The notes under the pieces are model-generated. The model had not been told where the DNA came from and made no database searches. It was given only the letters and a program-made list of their open reading frames with translations. Made by a program: the position numbers and the translations under genes. Below are positions 1-7,148 of a stretch of DNA of 10,512 bases, piece after piece. Source of the DNA: Chrysochromulina tobinii (lineage: Eukaryota; Haptophyta; Prymnesiales; Chrysochromulinaceae); NCBI GenBank assembly GCA_001275005.1, contig JWZX01002412.1, positions 1 through 10,512 of the forward strand, in the 5' to 3' direction. The stretch's first letter is position 1. Every line of letters starts with the position of its first letter.

Positions 1-527
1 CCACAAGAGCGCTGCGCGCACCGTGCTCTGTCATCTCGGTGGGGAGCAATGGCGAAGCAGGCTTCGAGGAGGGTGTACACGCCATCGCGCCGCATTGCAC
101 GATCGATGTCTGGGACGGCACACTGGGACCCAGAAGACGAGCACGGGTTCCCAAATATGCCAACCTCAAGCTCATTGAACGCAACTTCGATAACCAGAGC
201 TATCAGGAGTACGCAAGTCAGCGATCGAGCATCTCATTGCTCAAGATGGATTGCGAAGGCTGCGAGATGACGTCGCTGCCCAGATTCATCGAGACCATTT
301 GCACTGATCAGGTGATTTTGGAGGTCCATGCACACCCAATCTTTTGGTCACATACGGTCGCTAAGGACAGGGCCGATTTGCGCTCGCATCAGTTTGATGG
401 GCTTGCAGCCTTCTTCGCACGGCTTGGCACGCACTACTCACCATTTTTCGGCGAGTACAATCCGGGCTGCCCGATGTTTCGCTGCTTTGAGGTCTCTTTT
501 GTGCGCCGGGTTCCGTGTGAGCTGTGA
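1..527 (+). CDS. METTL24/FkbM-like methyltransferase, 3' part (5' end outside window)
   Basis: The frame is open from base 3 to the TGA at 525-527, so only the last 174 residues are present and the true start lies upstream. The N-terminal visible part reads CSVISVGSNGEAGFEEGV, like the SAM-binding glycine motif (SxGSNGxxxFE) of the Methyltransf_22 family (METTL24-like, related to FkbM). About 60 residues on comes LLKMDCEGCEMTSLP, the conserved [L]KxDxEGxE motif of the FkbM/Methyltransf_21-22 group, then QVILEVHAHP, a typical core strand, and the end ...FRCFEVSFVRRV, which resembles the family's C-terminal strand. By family, a SAM-dependent methyltransferase; the substrate (sugar, protein or small molecule) cannot be told. 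No introns are needed in this part. The family call rests on remembered motifs, not on an alignment. Confidence 0.8.
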   Translation, partial: TRALRAPCSVISVGSNGEAGFEEGVHAIAPHCTIDVWDGTLGPRRRARVPKYANLKLIERNFDNQSYQEYASQRSSISLLKMDCEGCEMTSLPRFIETICTDQVILEVHAHPIFWSHTVAKDRADLRSHQFDGLAAFFARLGTHYSPFFGEYNPGCPMFRCFEVSFVRRVPCEL

Positions 528-752
528 CCGGGATCACTAACGCTCTTCTCACGTGGATCGTGATCGATCGCCCCGCATGTGCCCTTCTATTACCAATCAT
601 CCGAGCAGTGATGATTGATGACGAGAGGAAACAGGTAAATTCCACACACCAGCCGAAAAGTATAACGCTACCTGACATCAATTAACCTTGCGATTCCAGG
701 GTTCGGCTTCTCGGGGGGGCTTCAAATCCGGGGCTTCAAAACCTCCTCGGAC
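528..752 (+). promoter_or_regulatory. Intergenic spacer / 5' leader of the prolyl hydroxylase gene
   Basis: 225 bases lie between the methyltransferase stop and the first ATG of the next gene. A weak TATA-like GTATAACG lies near 660. A splice-like pair is visible: AAACAG|GTAAAT at 634/635 and TTCCAG|GG at 699/700, which would give a 65-base intron. The ATG at 611 would feed an 8-codon exon ending cleanly at the donor, but the joined frame does not match the downstream frame unless the 7-G run at 713-719 is also off by one. A 5'UTR intron is as likely. No firm promoter can be called. Confidence 0.3.
716..740. repeat. 14-bp tandem repeat, two copies
   Basis: GGGGCTTCAAA occurs at 716-726 and again at 730-740, a 14-base offset, directly before the likely start codon at 753. 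It directly follows a run of seven G at 713-719. Confidence 0.6.
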
Positions 753-1816
753 ATGCAAAATATGCTGGCCCGCCCGATCGTCTCCGTCGACTGGGCTGGG
801 CCGCTGTTTCGGACAGTTGATGCAAAGGGCTTCACTGCCTGGCGCTTTCTCGACGAGCTCGGTCGTGCAAGCATCCTTCCCGCTGCCGCAGTGGAGCTGC
901 TAGAGGAGATAGACGGTGCTGCAAGACGTGCCGCAACAGGAGCGGCGCATCTGAAGGCCAAAGGAGACACTCAACAGCATCGGGTCATGCAAGCGACGCT
1001 GGCGAAGATCAATGCGGCTCGAAATTCGCTGGTTGCTCGATATGGCGCTGAAAATTGCATGGAAGCCGCAGCTTCGCGCGTCGTGCCCATATGTGGATCG
1101 CTTCCACGGGGCCACTCTTTCATCAGAGCGGTTGCGGCGCAACTTCGCAACGAGCACTACGCTATCATCGACAATGTACTCCAAGAGGACGAGGCCTCGG
1201 CCCCTCGCGCAGTGGGTTCGCGAGCTCCGCTCGCGCGGCGAGCTGCAGCGCGGGGCAGGTCGCGAAGAGCGAGCGCGCGAGCATACGCTCTGACTTGATG
1301 AAATGGATCCCTGCCGAGGATGAGGGACTTTTGCCCTTGCATCTTCGGCGCTGCCTGCAAGTGCTGGACGAGCTCATTCTCGGGCTGCAGGGCTGCTCGC
1401 TGCTGCGTGGCCTCCTGAGCGAGCGCGACTTGCGCCGGTGGGAGATCCAGGCGACGTGCTATCCCGGAGGGGGTGCCTCGTACTCTCGCCACATCGACGA
1501 CCAGACGGGCAGCGGGGCGCGTGTACTGACGGCGATCATGTACCTGAACCCGGGCTGGACAGTGGAGCATGGCGGTGCGCTGCGCGTGTACCCGAAGCAG
1601 CCCGACGGCTCGATGGGCTTTGACGGAGAGGGCTGGCGCGGTTACGACGTCGAGCCGTTACATAACCGCCTGGTGGTGTTCTGGTCGGACAATCGCGTGC
1701 CGCACGAGGTGAAGCCTGCGCACGCCGAGCGCTTCGCGATCAGTGTCTGGTACGGCGATGCTGCAGCCATCGCGGAGGCTAAGGAGGCTGAGAGGCCGAT
1801 CACGGCTCGGCCATGA
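753..1816 (+). CDS. EGLN/PHD-type prolyl 4-hydroxylase (Fe(II)/2-oxoglutarate dioxygenase), frame broken twice
   Basis: Likely hydroxylates a proline on a cytosolic or nuclear protein using O2, Fe(II) and 2-oxoglutarate. This class includes animal EGLN/PHD2 (HIF) and protist Skp1 hydroxylases (PhyA). The domain is read in three frames. Frame of 753 gives HYAIIDNVLQEDEA, which resembles the start of the PHD2 catalytic core. Next frame gives LAQWVRELRSRGELQRG. Frame ending at 1816 gives the rest: CYPGGG, Fe ligands RHIDD (His codon 1490, Asp 1496), IMYLN, FWSDNRVPHEV (distal His codon 1703) and the 2-oxoglutarate Arg in ERFAISVWY (codon 1730). All catalytic residues are present. Dropping one C at 1201-1204 and one G at 1252-1255 gives a continuous 353-residue protein. 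The first ~120 residues match nothing I recognise and show no MYND zinc finger. The ATG at 753 is the first plausible start, but an upstream exon is possible. The breaks may be sequencing errors, real mutations or recoding. Confidence 0.85.
1201..1204 (+). other. Frameshift site 1 in prolyl hydroxylase (CCCC run)
   Basis: Homology to the EGLN core leaves the frame of the 753 start here and continues one base later in phase. Removing one C gives EASALAQWVREL, matching the helix that follows the first strand in PHD2. The old frame runs on as Arg/Ala-rich nonsense to a stop at 1296-1298. Confidence 0.75.
1252..1255 (+). other. Frameshift site 2 in prolyl hydroxylase (GGGG run)
   Basis: The second +1 step. 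Removing one G joins ELQRG to QVAKSERASIRSDLMKW, which lines up with the PHD2 segment around GQLVSQKS and the following Lys-Trp pair. Together the two one-base removals restore phase exactly to the stop at 1814-1816. Confidence 0.75.
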
Positions 1817-1839
1817 GTGTGTGTGAGTGCATGAGTTTG

Positions 1840-1847
1840 TATAAAAC
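1840..1847 (+). promoter_or_regulatory. TATA-like box (distal)
   Basis: TATAAAAC lies 24 bases after the prolyl hydroxylase stop and 48 bases upstream of a second TATA box. It could serve as an alternative promoter for the gene starting at 1990, or be chance. The strand is inferred from the downstream gene. Confidence 0.4.
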
Positions 1848-1887
1848 TTTGCATCGCGTTGTGGCGGGCGCATGCTTCGGCGCACAA

Positions 1888-1895
1888 TATAAAAG
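1888..1895 (+). promoter_or_regulatory. TATA box upstream of the repeat-rich protein gene
   Basis: TATAAAAG is a near-consensus TATA box. Transcription would be expected about 25-35 bases downstream, near 1915-1930, within a CA-rich tract at 1908-1938. The first ATG after that point is 1990, in frame with the long reading frame, which supports that start over the earlier in-frame ATGs at 1813 and 1831. Confidence 0.6.
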
Positions 1896-1989
1896 TGTGT
1901 TAGAAATCACACAAACACACATTCACATTCACACCTACAGTGTGAAGACGCGAGAGGCTTGCTTTTTGTGTGGCACTTGTGTGCGGGTC

Positions 1990-3870
1990 ATGTTCTCGGC
2001 CCTAGCTGGAGCGAGCTCGTGGGCCACGACGTCTGCGCGAGATGGCGTCTCACAATTCGATCAGGCGCGGCGCGACCTCCTGCGGCCCAAATCTGCAGGC
2101 TACCAAACAGATTTGATACGCGAACAACTGTCGGCAGCGGCGATGGAGAGGAGCATGGCGCAGGCTGAGGCCGAGGCCCGTGAGCGCGGAGAGACTGGGC
2201 TGCCACACCGGCCGAATCTCTCAAGGCATATAAGAGACGCGCAGCTCACGCACGCTCTCAATCCCGAGCCGGAACCTCCGCCGGCTGCGCACCAGCCTTT
2301 TGTAGCGTCAGCACACGGCTCGCATGACGAGTGGGCAGCAGTGTTCGGCGACTACCAGATCCGCCTGGCGCCCAGGCGTCCAGCGTCCAGCACCACTGCG
2401 TCAGTGGAAAAGGCGCACCCACAACCCTCTCCATCCGAGGGTCCGCAAGGAGGTGACGGCGAGAGCGAGACCGTTGTGGGCACTCGCCCTGCACTGGGTC
2501 GCTCTGCTCTGGGAGCAGAGGAGAGTATCGAGCAATGGCTGGACGACCTCGACTCAGATGTGGAGGAGCTGAGCAACGTGACGCAATCGGCGATGACAGG
2601 CGTGTCTTCTGACCGAGGTTCTACCCGTCCCGACGCCTCGTCGTCGACGGCACTCCTCATGAACTCATCGCTGCCCTCGGCTCTGGCGCCGGACGCTCTC
2701 GGAACTGTCTCGGTGTCACGCACACTGTGTGACTCAAGGGTGTCGGGACCTCTGGATGCGTCGCAGGACTTGGCTTCCGCGCCTCGGGAGACGCACCTGC
2801 GCGGCCAGCCCATGCCTCCCATGCCATCGGCGCTCGCCACGGCACTCGACAGCGACATGGGCCGCGGCTTGCTGAGAAATAGCATGCCAGGCCTCCGCAC
2901 CGGCACCGGCACCACCGGCGTCGACCGCTTTGCTCGCATCGGGCGGCTCATCGGCGCCCCGTTGCACTCCGAGCGCCGTCCTGATCAACCATCGGCGATC
3001 ACAGCGGCGGGCACCAGCATGGACTTCACGGCGCTCATCGGCCGAGTCGCCCCGCTAGATAGTGTATGCACGGATGCAGGTACCGGTAAGTACGCAGCTG
3101 CCGAGGCTGCCGCCGCGTTCAAGGGCGTGACGAACCTGACGAACCGCACGAGCGAGGCTGCCGCCGCGTTCTTGGGCGGCTCCTCATCCGAGCGATCCAT
3201 CGCAATCCGATCAGCAGTCGCCGAGATGGAGGCCCTCAAGCCCAAGATTGCGCCGAGATTGCGCCGAGATGACGCCGAGATGGAGGCACTCAAGCCCAAG
3301 CTGGGCGCATGCGATCAGTCCTCGCTGGAGCACCCCGCCGCGGACGCTCGGGATGACGCTCGTTGGCGGCTGGAAGCACCCGGAAAGGCGCCGGGTGCTC
3401 GGGATGACGCTCGTCGGCGGTTGGAAGCACTCGAAAAGGCCGCCAGGGAGGCAGCGGAGCTGCGAAGGCAACTCGCAGAGAGGGGCTACAAGTCCTGCGG
3501 TGTGCACATGCCACCGCCTCTGCTTTCGAGCCACCAACCTCCTGCCTCAGCGGGCGGAAGCCATAGCACGGGTGGCTACCCCCACAGCACTGGTGGCTTC
3601 CCCCATAGCACGGGTGGCTTCCCCCACAGCACAGGTGGCTTTGGTGGCTGTGCCGTTCGGGGGAGTGTCTTCAGCGCTAGTGACTTTGGCGGGAGCACGA
3701 GTGGCGGCAGCGAGCTTGGCGGTAGTGGGATTGGAGGCAGTCGTCATCATTCATTCGAACTTGGCGGCGGCACAGAGGTTGGTGGCAGCGTCACCGAGGT
3801 TGGTGGCGGCAGCGGTCACGGTGGCGTTCGTTCGACGCACGCTCCACTCTCCATTCGCTCTCCGATTTGA
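1990..3870 (+). CDS. Repeat-rich low-complexity protein of unknown function (626 aa)
   Basis: I do not recognise this protein. The frame is open from 1813, but the TATA box at 1888 and the composition change make the ATG at 1990 (MFSALAG) the likelier start. The N-terminal third has a charged helical stretch (FDQARRDLLRPKSAGY then AAAMERSMAQAEAEARERG). The middle is Ser/Pro/Gly-rich and probably disordered, with an acidic patch EQWLDDLDSDVEEL. From 3102 to 3480 come imperfect 51- and 54-base duplications (EAAAAF, AEMEALKPK and ARDDAR-RRLEA units), the last forming a probable coiled coil, LEALEKAAREAAELRRQLAERG-like. The C-terminal part has GGFPHST repeats, then a Gly/Ser-rich tail to TGA at 3868. 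No signal peptide or membrane span is seen. A perfect GGTAAGT donor-like string at 3085-3091 leaves a small chance of an intron. A structural, scaffold or wall-associated role is possible but unsupported. Confidence 0.6.
   Translation: MFSALAGASSWATTSARDGVSQFDQARRDLLRPKSAGYQTDLIREQLSAAAMERSMAQAEAEARERGETGLPHRPNLSRHIRDAQLTHALNPEPEPPPAAHQPFVASAHGSHDEWAAVFGDYQIRLAPRRPASSTTASVEKAHPQPSPSEGPQGGDGESETVVGTRPALGRSALGAEESIEQWLDDLDSDVEELSNVTQSAMTGVSSDRGSTRPDASSSTALLMNSSLPSALAPDALGTVSVSRTLCDSRVSGPLDASQDLASAPRETHLRGQPMPPMPSALATALDSDMGRGLLRNSMPGLRTGTGTTGVDRFARIGRLIGAPLHSERRPDQPSAITAAGTSMDFTALIGRVAPLDSVCTDAGTGKYAAAEAAAAFKGVTNLTNRTSEAAAAFLGGSSSERSIAIRSAVAEMEALKPKIAPRLRRDDAEMEALKPKLGACDQSSLEHPAADARDDARWRLEAPGKAPGARDDARRRLEALEKAAREAAELRRQLAERGYKSCGVHMPPPLLSSHQPPASAGGSHSTGGYPHSTGGFPHSTGGFPHSTGGFGGCAVRGSVFSASDFGGSTSGGSELGGSGIGGSRHHSFELGGGTEVGGSVTEVGGGSGHGGVRSTHAPLSIRSPI
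3102..3171. repeat. 51-bp offset duplication (EAAAAF units)
   Basis: A 19-base string with core GAGGCTGCCGCCGCGTTC occurs at 3102-3120 and 3153-3171, exactly 51 bases (17 codons) apart. The spacer holds a 9-base tandem, TGACGAACC twice, at 3128-3145. Confidence 0.8.
3220..3300. repeat. 54-bp offset duplication (AEMEALKPK units)
   Basis: A 27-base block at 3220-3246 recurs at 3274-3300 with a single base change, 54 bases apart, coding AEMEALKPK twice. Between them ATTGCGCCGAG is repeated in tandem at 3247-3268. Confidence 0.85.
3346..3441. repeat. 51-bp tandem duplication (ARDDAR-RLEA units)
   Basis: The block starting GCTCGGGATGACGCTCGT at 3346 is repeated from 3397 with a few base changes, again at 17-codon spacing. 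The copies code for the probable coiled-coil part of the protein, so duplication has lengthened the helix. Confidence 0.8.
3553..3642. repeat. 21-bp minisatellite coding GG(F/Y)PHST repeats
   Basis: One short 18-base unit, then three 21-base units and a partial one, read as GGSHST, GGYPHST, GGFPHST, GGFPHST, GGF. Copies differ mostly at third codon positions (CAT/CAC, ACG/ACT/ACA), which suggests that the protein repeat is kept by selection. Confidence 0.85.
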
Positions 3871-4421
3871 GCGTGCGCGAAGAGCCGATTACTTCCTTTG
3901 CGTCGCCATGACGGTGCTCCTACTGTAGAGAGATGATGACGGATGATGATTAGTTAGAGCACGCCGAGCAGGGCCGAGGGCGGCGGCACGAATGAAAAGC
4001 CCCCGTGTTCGTTCTCTCTTCATACGGATACGCTTAGGTGGACGCTAGTCAGGGGTTAATTCTTCACGCTCCGCGGGCTGTGGACGCTGAATGCTTTACT
4101 TACGTAGCGGTGAAACACAAACATACACCTTTCGGCACACATCGGCATCTGGACCGGGTGCTTTCAATGCCATGGGCATGGCGTACAGCGTTCAGCGGCA
4201 TCATACAGCGGCACAGCGTTCCCGCGCGGGCGCCGCGCCGCGCGTGCGCCCGTGGCTGCGTTCACAACCCACCGGTAATGGATAGTATCGACACCCAAGA
4301 CACCGGACCGGCAATCGAACGCGAAGGCGCCGGGCCGGGCGTTTCCGCTTGATGTTCACACGGGTGGGAATGGGGCCAGGATGCCCTTCACTGTGGCCTG
4401 TGCGGCCGGCGTCCGCTCGAG
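3871..4421. other. Gene-poor stretch between two genes
   Basis: No convincing coding region. It holds a GATGAT-rich near-repeat at 3932-3950, a small dyad GCCATG-GG-CATGGC at 4169-4182, a perfect 10-base palindrome CCCGCGCGGG at 4221-4230 within a CpG-dense patch (4220-4255), and a donor-like CCGGTAATGG near 4272. The frames open here start at GTG or have implausible composition. It probably contains the 3' end of the upstream transcript and the promoter or 5' exon of the next gene. No TATA box is evident. Confidence 0.45.
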
Positions 4422-6900
4422 ATGCTGTCTCCTTCATCAGTGAAGGGCTGCATGAGCTGCATGCGCTCGTCACACTGGCATCTGTCGCCGGCAGTCGGTC
4501 TCGCTCTCTCCGCAGGAGGTTCTCGCTACCTAGGCCGCCTGTACGAGATCGGCGATGAGGATCGGCTCCCGTCGGCCGCTGCCAGGCTTGCCCGCGCACT
4601 GTTCCACCGCCAGGATGCAGAGGAGGCCCTGCGCCCGTCTGGAAAGCTCAGCATCCCGGCCGCTCACCTGAGCGCCTCGCTGTCGGCACATTTGATCGGC
4701 CTTGCTGATGCCAAGCTGGGGCGAAGCGAGGACGTATGAACGGCTGCGTGAGGCACGATGCTGCGACACTGGCCTCAGCCTACCATCCCTCTGCCGCGAG
4801 ACTGGCGTGAGCATCGCGCGCTTCCAGCGTCTCGTTGAGCAGATCTCGGCGGCAGATGACGCCGCGGCGACAGACCCGGCGATAGCAAAGGAGGGCTTGC
4901 CGGTAGAACTGCTGCCCCGAGTGGGCACTGCGATGGTCTTGCGTCACCTCTGGCTGCGCGCCTCGACGGGCGGCGGTAAGGCGACGCTTTGGACGTACCT
5001 GCTCACACTCGAGCACTTCTATGGCCCGGTACTTGCACCGAACTCGATGCTCTCGCCTGGATCGTCGTTGCGAGATCAGATCCAGATCTCCGATCTCCCG
5101 CCTGGATCGTCGTTGCGAGATCAGATCCAGATCTCCGATCTCCCGCCTGGATCGTCGTTGCGAGATCAGATCCAGATCTCCGATCTCCCGCCTGGATCGT
5201 CGGTGCCGCCGGCCCAGCGGCTCGACCTGCGCTTCACGCCGGACGAGCTCGTTGCATCAGCTGTGCACGCGGCCGCCGCGAAGCTGCTCGCCACGGCCTC
5301 ATGTGAGTCGAAGGCACTCCGAGTCGACGGCGAGGACGGTGCTGTCGCGACGGCGTACGAGAGGCTCGTGTGCGCGCTAGCTTTGGGAGGCTCGCGAAGC
5401 CCGCCGCTGGTGGAGCGAAAGGTTGGGATCCAGTGGCGGCAACAGGCACTGCCGCCGAAGGCGGATTGCGCCGAGCTGGTCACACGCGAGGTCCTCAACG
5501 CTATGCTTTGGTGTACCGAAGGCCAGGCATTTGACGCGTCGCGACTCCCAGAGAGCGCGAGCCCTGCGCTCAAGGCCTTCTACGCTCCCGGTGGGCTGGC
5601 GTGCAGCAGCAAGAGCGCGGCGGAGGCCTTCATGACTCTCGTGTCGGAGCTGCCCGGGGTCGAGTACCTGAGCGGCCAGGACGGCCTGAGTAGCCAGCCG
5701 CCACTGATCTACGAGATGAAGCCGACCATGGGTAATCTGCTCTCGGCTCTGCAGGCGCTTCTCGGCGTTCCGGTGCCGAACGTTCGGGCCTTACAGGCCA
5801 TCTGGCGCAGGATGCAGCCAGCCCATGGCATCGAGTTGCGCTTGGACTACTCTGGCGACCGGCTGACGGTCTTAGAGCGAGCGGCATCTCCTCGGGCGGG
5901 AGTGGCACGAGTGGCCGCAATCAGGGACAATCAGCGCCAATCAGGGACACTCCGAGGAGTGGCGGGAGTGGCGGCAAGCCCTGCTCCACTGCACATGTTA
6001 CTGCACATGGAGCGGCAGGATGATCATGGGACTGCTCTTGAGATTATGCTCGAGATCGTGCTGCTCGAGGGTCGCAATCATGCATTCGCGGTGCACCACG
6101 AGAGGCAGCCCAGCTGGCTGCCAACGCTCGCCGCCAAAGTCTACGCGTATTGGCGTCAGAACGGCACGCCGATCTCTCACCATCCCCGACCCATGAGCGA
6201 TTCGGAACCGTCAGTACAACCGTCAGTACGACCCATGAGCGATTCAGATCCGTCAGTACAAACGACGCCCTCCACCGTGAGAACACTGCTCCCGCAACTC
6301 GTGCCTGCCCTGGCGCAGCCGCTGCTCGCGTTCAGTATGGACGAGCTCAATACAGCGATTGAGGAGCTCCGCGTAGTAACGGTGCCGCCGGCAGTGGGAC
6401 ACTCGCACTCTCCTGGCGGCAGTAGCTCTGCCCTCGGCGACGAGCGCGACGCTCGTGGTGAGCTACGGCGGCAGCGGCTCCTCCTACTCTGCACCAGCGC
6501 CGGCGCCCCTGCCGACGTGGCAGCCTCGATAGTCCGGCTGCTAGGGGCTCAGGCTGCGCATCCTTCCGACGCCCTCCTGGCGGCCCGAATGCTGCTTGCC
6601 ACTCGAAACCTCTCCTCTGCCCTCTCCGATGAGCAGCTGCTTGGGCTCGCGCGTGCATTTGAACGCTCGGAGGCTCTCCGAGGCGCAGGTTGCACTGGTG
6701 TCTACCTATCGGAGCTCAGGGCAGCCGCTGCATCCGAGCCTCCATTCGGCGCATGCGTCGCGCTCGTTCATGGGCCCTTACGCGACTGGCACACAGCCCT
6801 CCAGGCGGCCCCGATTCGTGTGGGCCTCCTCACGCTGCGTGCTGCCGCCATGCTTGCTGCCTCTAGGCTGCGGATTGCGCGCGCGCGAGCAGACGTTTAG
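4422..6900 (+). CDS. Large Ala/Leu-rich protein of unknown function, one frameshift
   Basis: I do not recognise the family. Two frames appear to be one gene. 4422-4739 ends in LADAKLGRSEDV, while the next frame, open to TAG at 6898-6900, reads KLGEARTYERLREARC from the same place. Dropping one G from 4718-4721 joins them into 825 residues. The protein looks helical and soluble, with no signal peptide or membrane segment. Its first part is Ala/Leu helices, its middle contains three inserted repeat tracts (5056-5202, 5896-5975, 6187-6260), and its last 150 residues are again dense helices, as in alpha-solenoid or scaffold proteins (inference from composition only). The 5' end is uncertain: CTCTCTCCGCAG just before 4516 resembles a splice acceptor, and the other frame at 4349-4558 is also protein-like up to there, so the first codons may belong to another exon. 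Confidence 0.55.
4718..4721 (+). other. Frameshift site in the large unknown gene (GGGG run)
   Basis: The upstream frame stops at 4737-4739. Removing one G gives a continuous frame into the long downstream frame. This is the same kind of +1 change at a 4-base homopolymer as seen twice in the prolyl hydroxylase gene. Confidence 0.55.
5056..5202. repeat. 45-bp perfect tandem repeat, 3.3 copies
   Basis: Three identical 45-base units at 5056-5100, 5101-5145 and 5146-5190, plus a partial fourth to 5202. In the gene frame each codes PGSSLRDQIQISDLP. Each unit carries five GATC tetramers and a short inverted pair GAGATC...GATCTC. Perfect identity points to recent expansion. All three forward frames stay open through it. 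Confidence 0.95.
5896..5975. repeat. Nested short direct repeats in the large unknown gene
   Basis: GCGGGAGTGGC occurs near 5896 and again at 5962. Between them CAATCAGGGACA appears twice, separated by a shorter CAATCAGCGC. In frame this gives AGVARVAA...GVAGVAA with an IRDNQRQSGTLR spacer. Confidence 0.6.
6187..6260. repeat. 42-bp imperfect tandem repeat coding PMSDS(E/D)PSV
   Basis: CGACCCATGAGCGATTC starts at 6187 and again at 6229, a 42-base offset. The first unit has an extra CCGTCAGTAC duplication. The encoded stretch PMSDSEPSVQPSV then PMSDSDPSVQ is polar and probably an exposed linker. Confidence 0.8.
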
Positions 6901-7148
6901 ATAAGGTTTAGTTGTCGTGGTTCAGATTAAGAATGGAATGCTCTCGAGTCTCGTTGACTGCTTTGAACATCGTTCCTATTCAGGTACGGTTACCGGGTAG
7001 GTGGTGATGTCGTCGCCGGTCCGGCGCTGTGAATGACCGCGAGTTTTCGCGCGCACGGGTCAATTTCCATGGTCAATTCCGGCGCACGTGCAGAGCATCT
7101 GTTTGCAAGACGTGAGTGACGCGGTCTACAGCGCACGGAGACGGAAAG

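Noticed and set aside
2671-2691. LPSALAP string in the protein next to the prolyl hydroxylase, reminiscent of the LxxLAP hydroxylation site of HIF
   Set aside because: The spacing is LxxxLAP, not LxxLAP, the region is Ser/Ala/Pro/Leu-rich so chance is high, and adjacency in a eukaryotic genome is not evidence of a substrate.
2352-2951. Open - strand frame of 199 codons inside the repeat-rich protein gene
   Set aside because: GC-rich DNA with a strong codon bias opens the opposite strand; the composition (Ser/Arg/Pro) looks like a shadow and there is no promoter-like signal.
3085-3097. GGTAAGTACGCAG looks like a donor followed at once by an acceptor
   Set aside because: Too short to be an intron, and the frame is open and repeat-structured on both sides; a longer intron from this donor cannot be excluded but nothing demands it.
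3248-3928. 226-codon + strand frame overlapping the repeat-rich protein
   Set aside because: Out of frame with a longer reading frame whose repeats vary mainly at silent positions in the other frame; it is likely a shadow.
4038-4352. 104-codon open frame in the gene-poor stretch
   Set aside because: Begins at GTG, not ATG, with His/Arg/Ala-rich composition and no recognisable motif.
7112-7131. GTGAGT...CTACAG before the phosphatase start as a possible mini-intron
   Set aside because: About 20 bases, below any credible intron size, and not needed for the reading frame.
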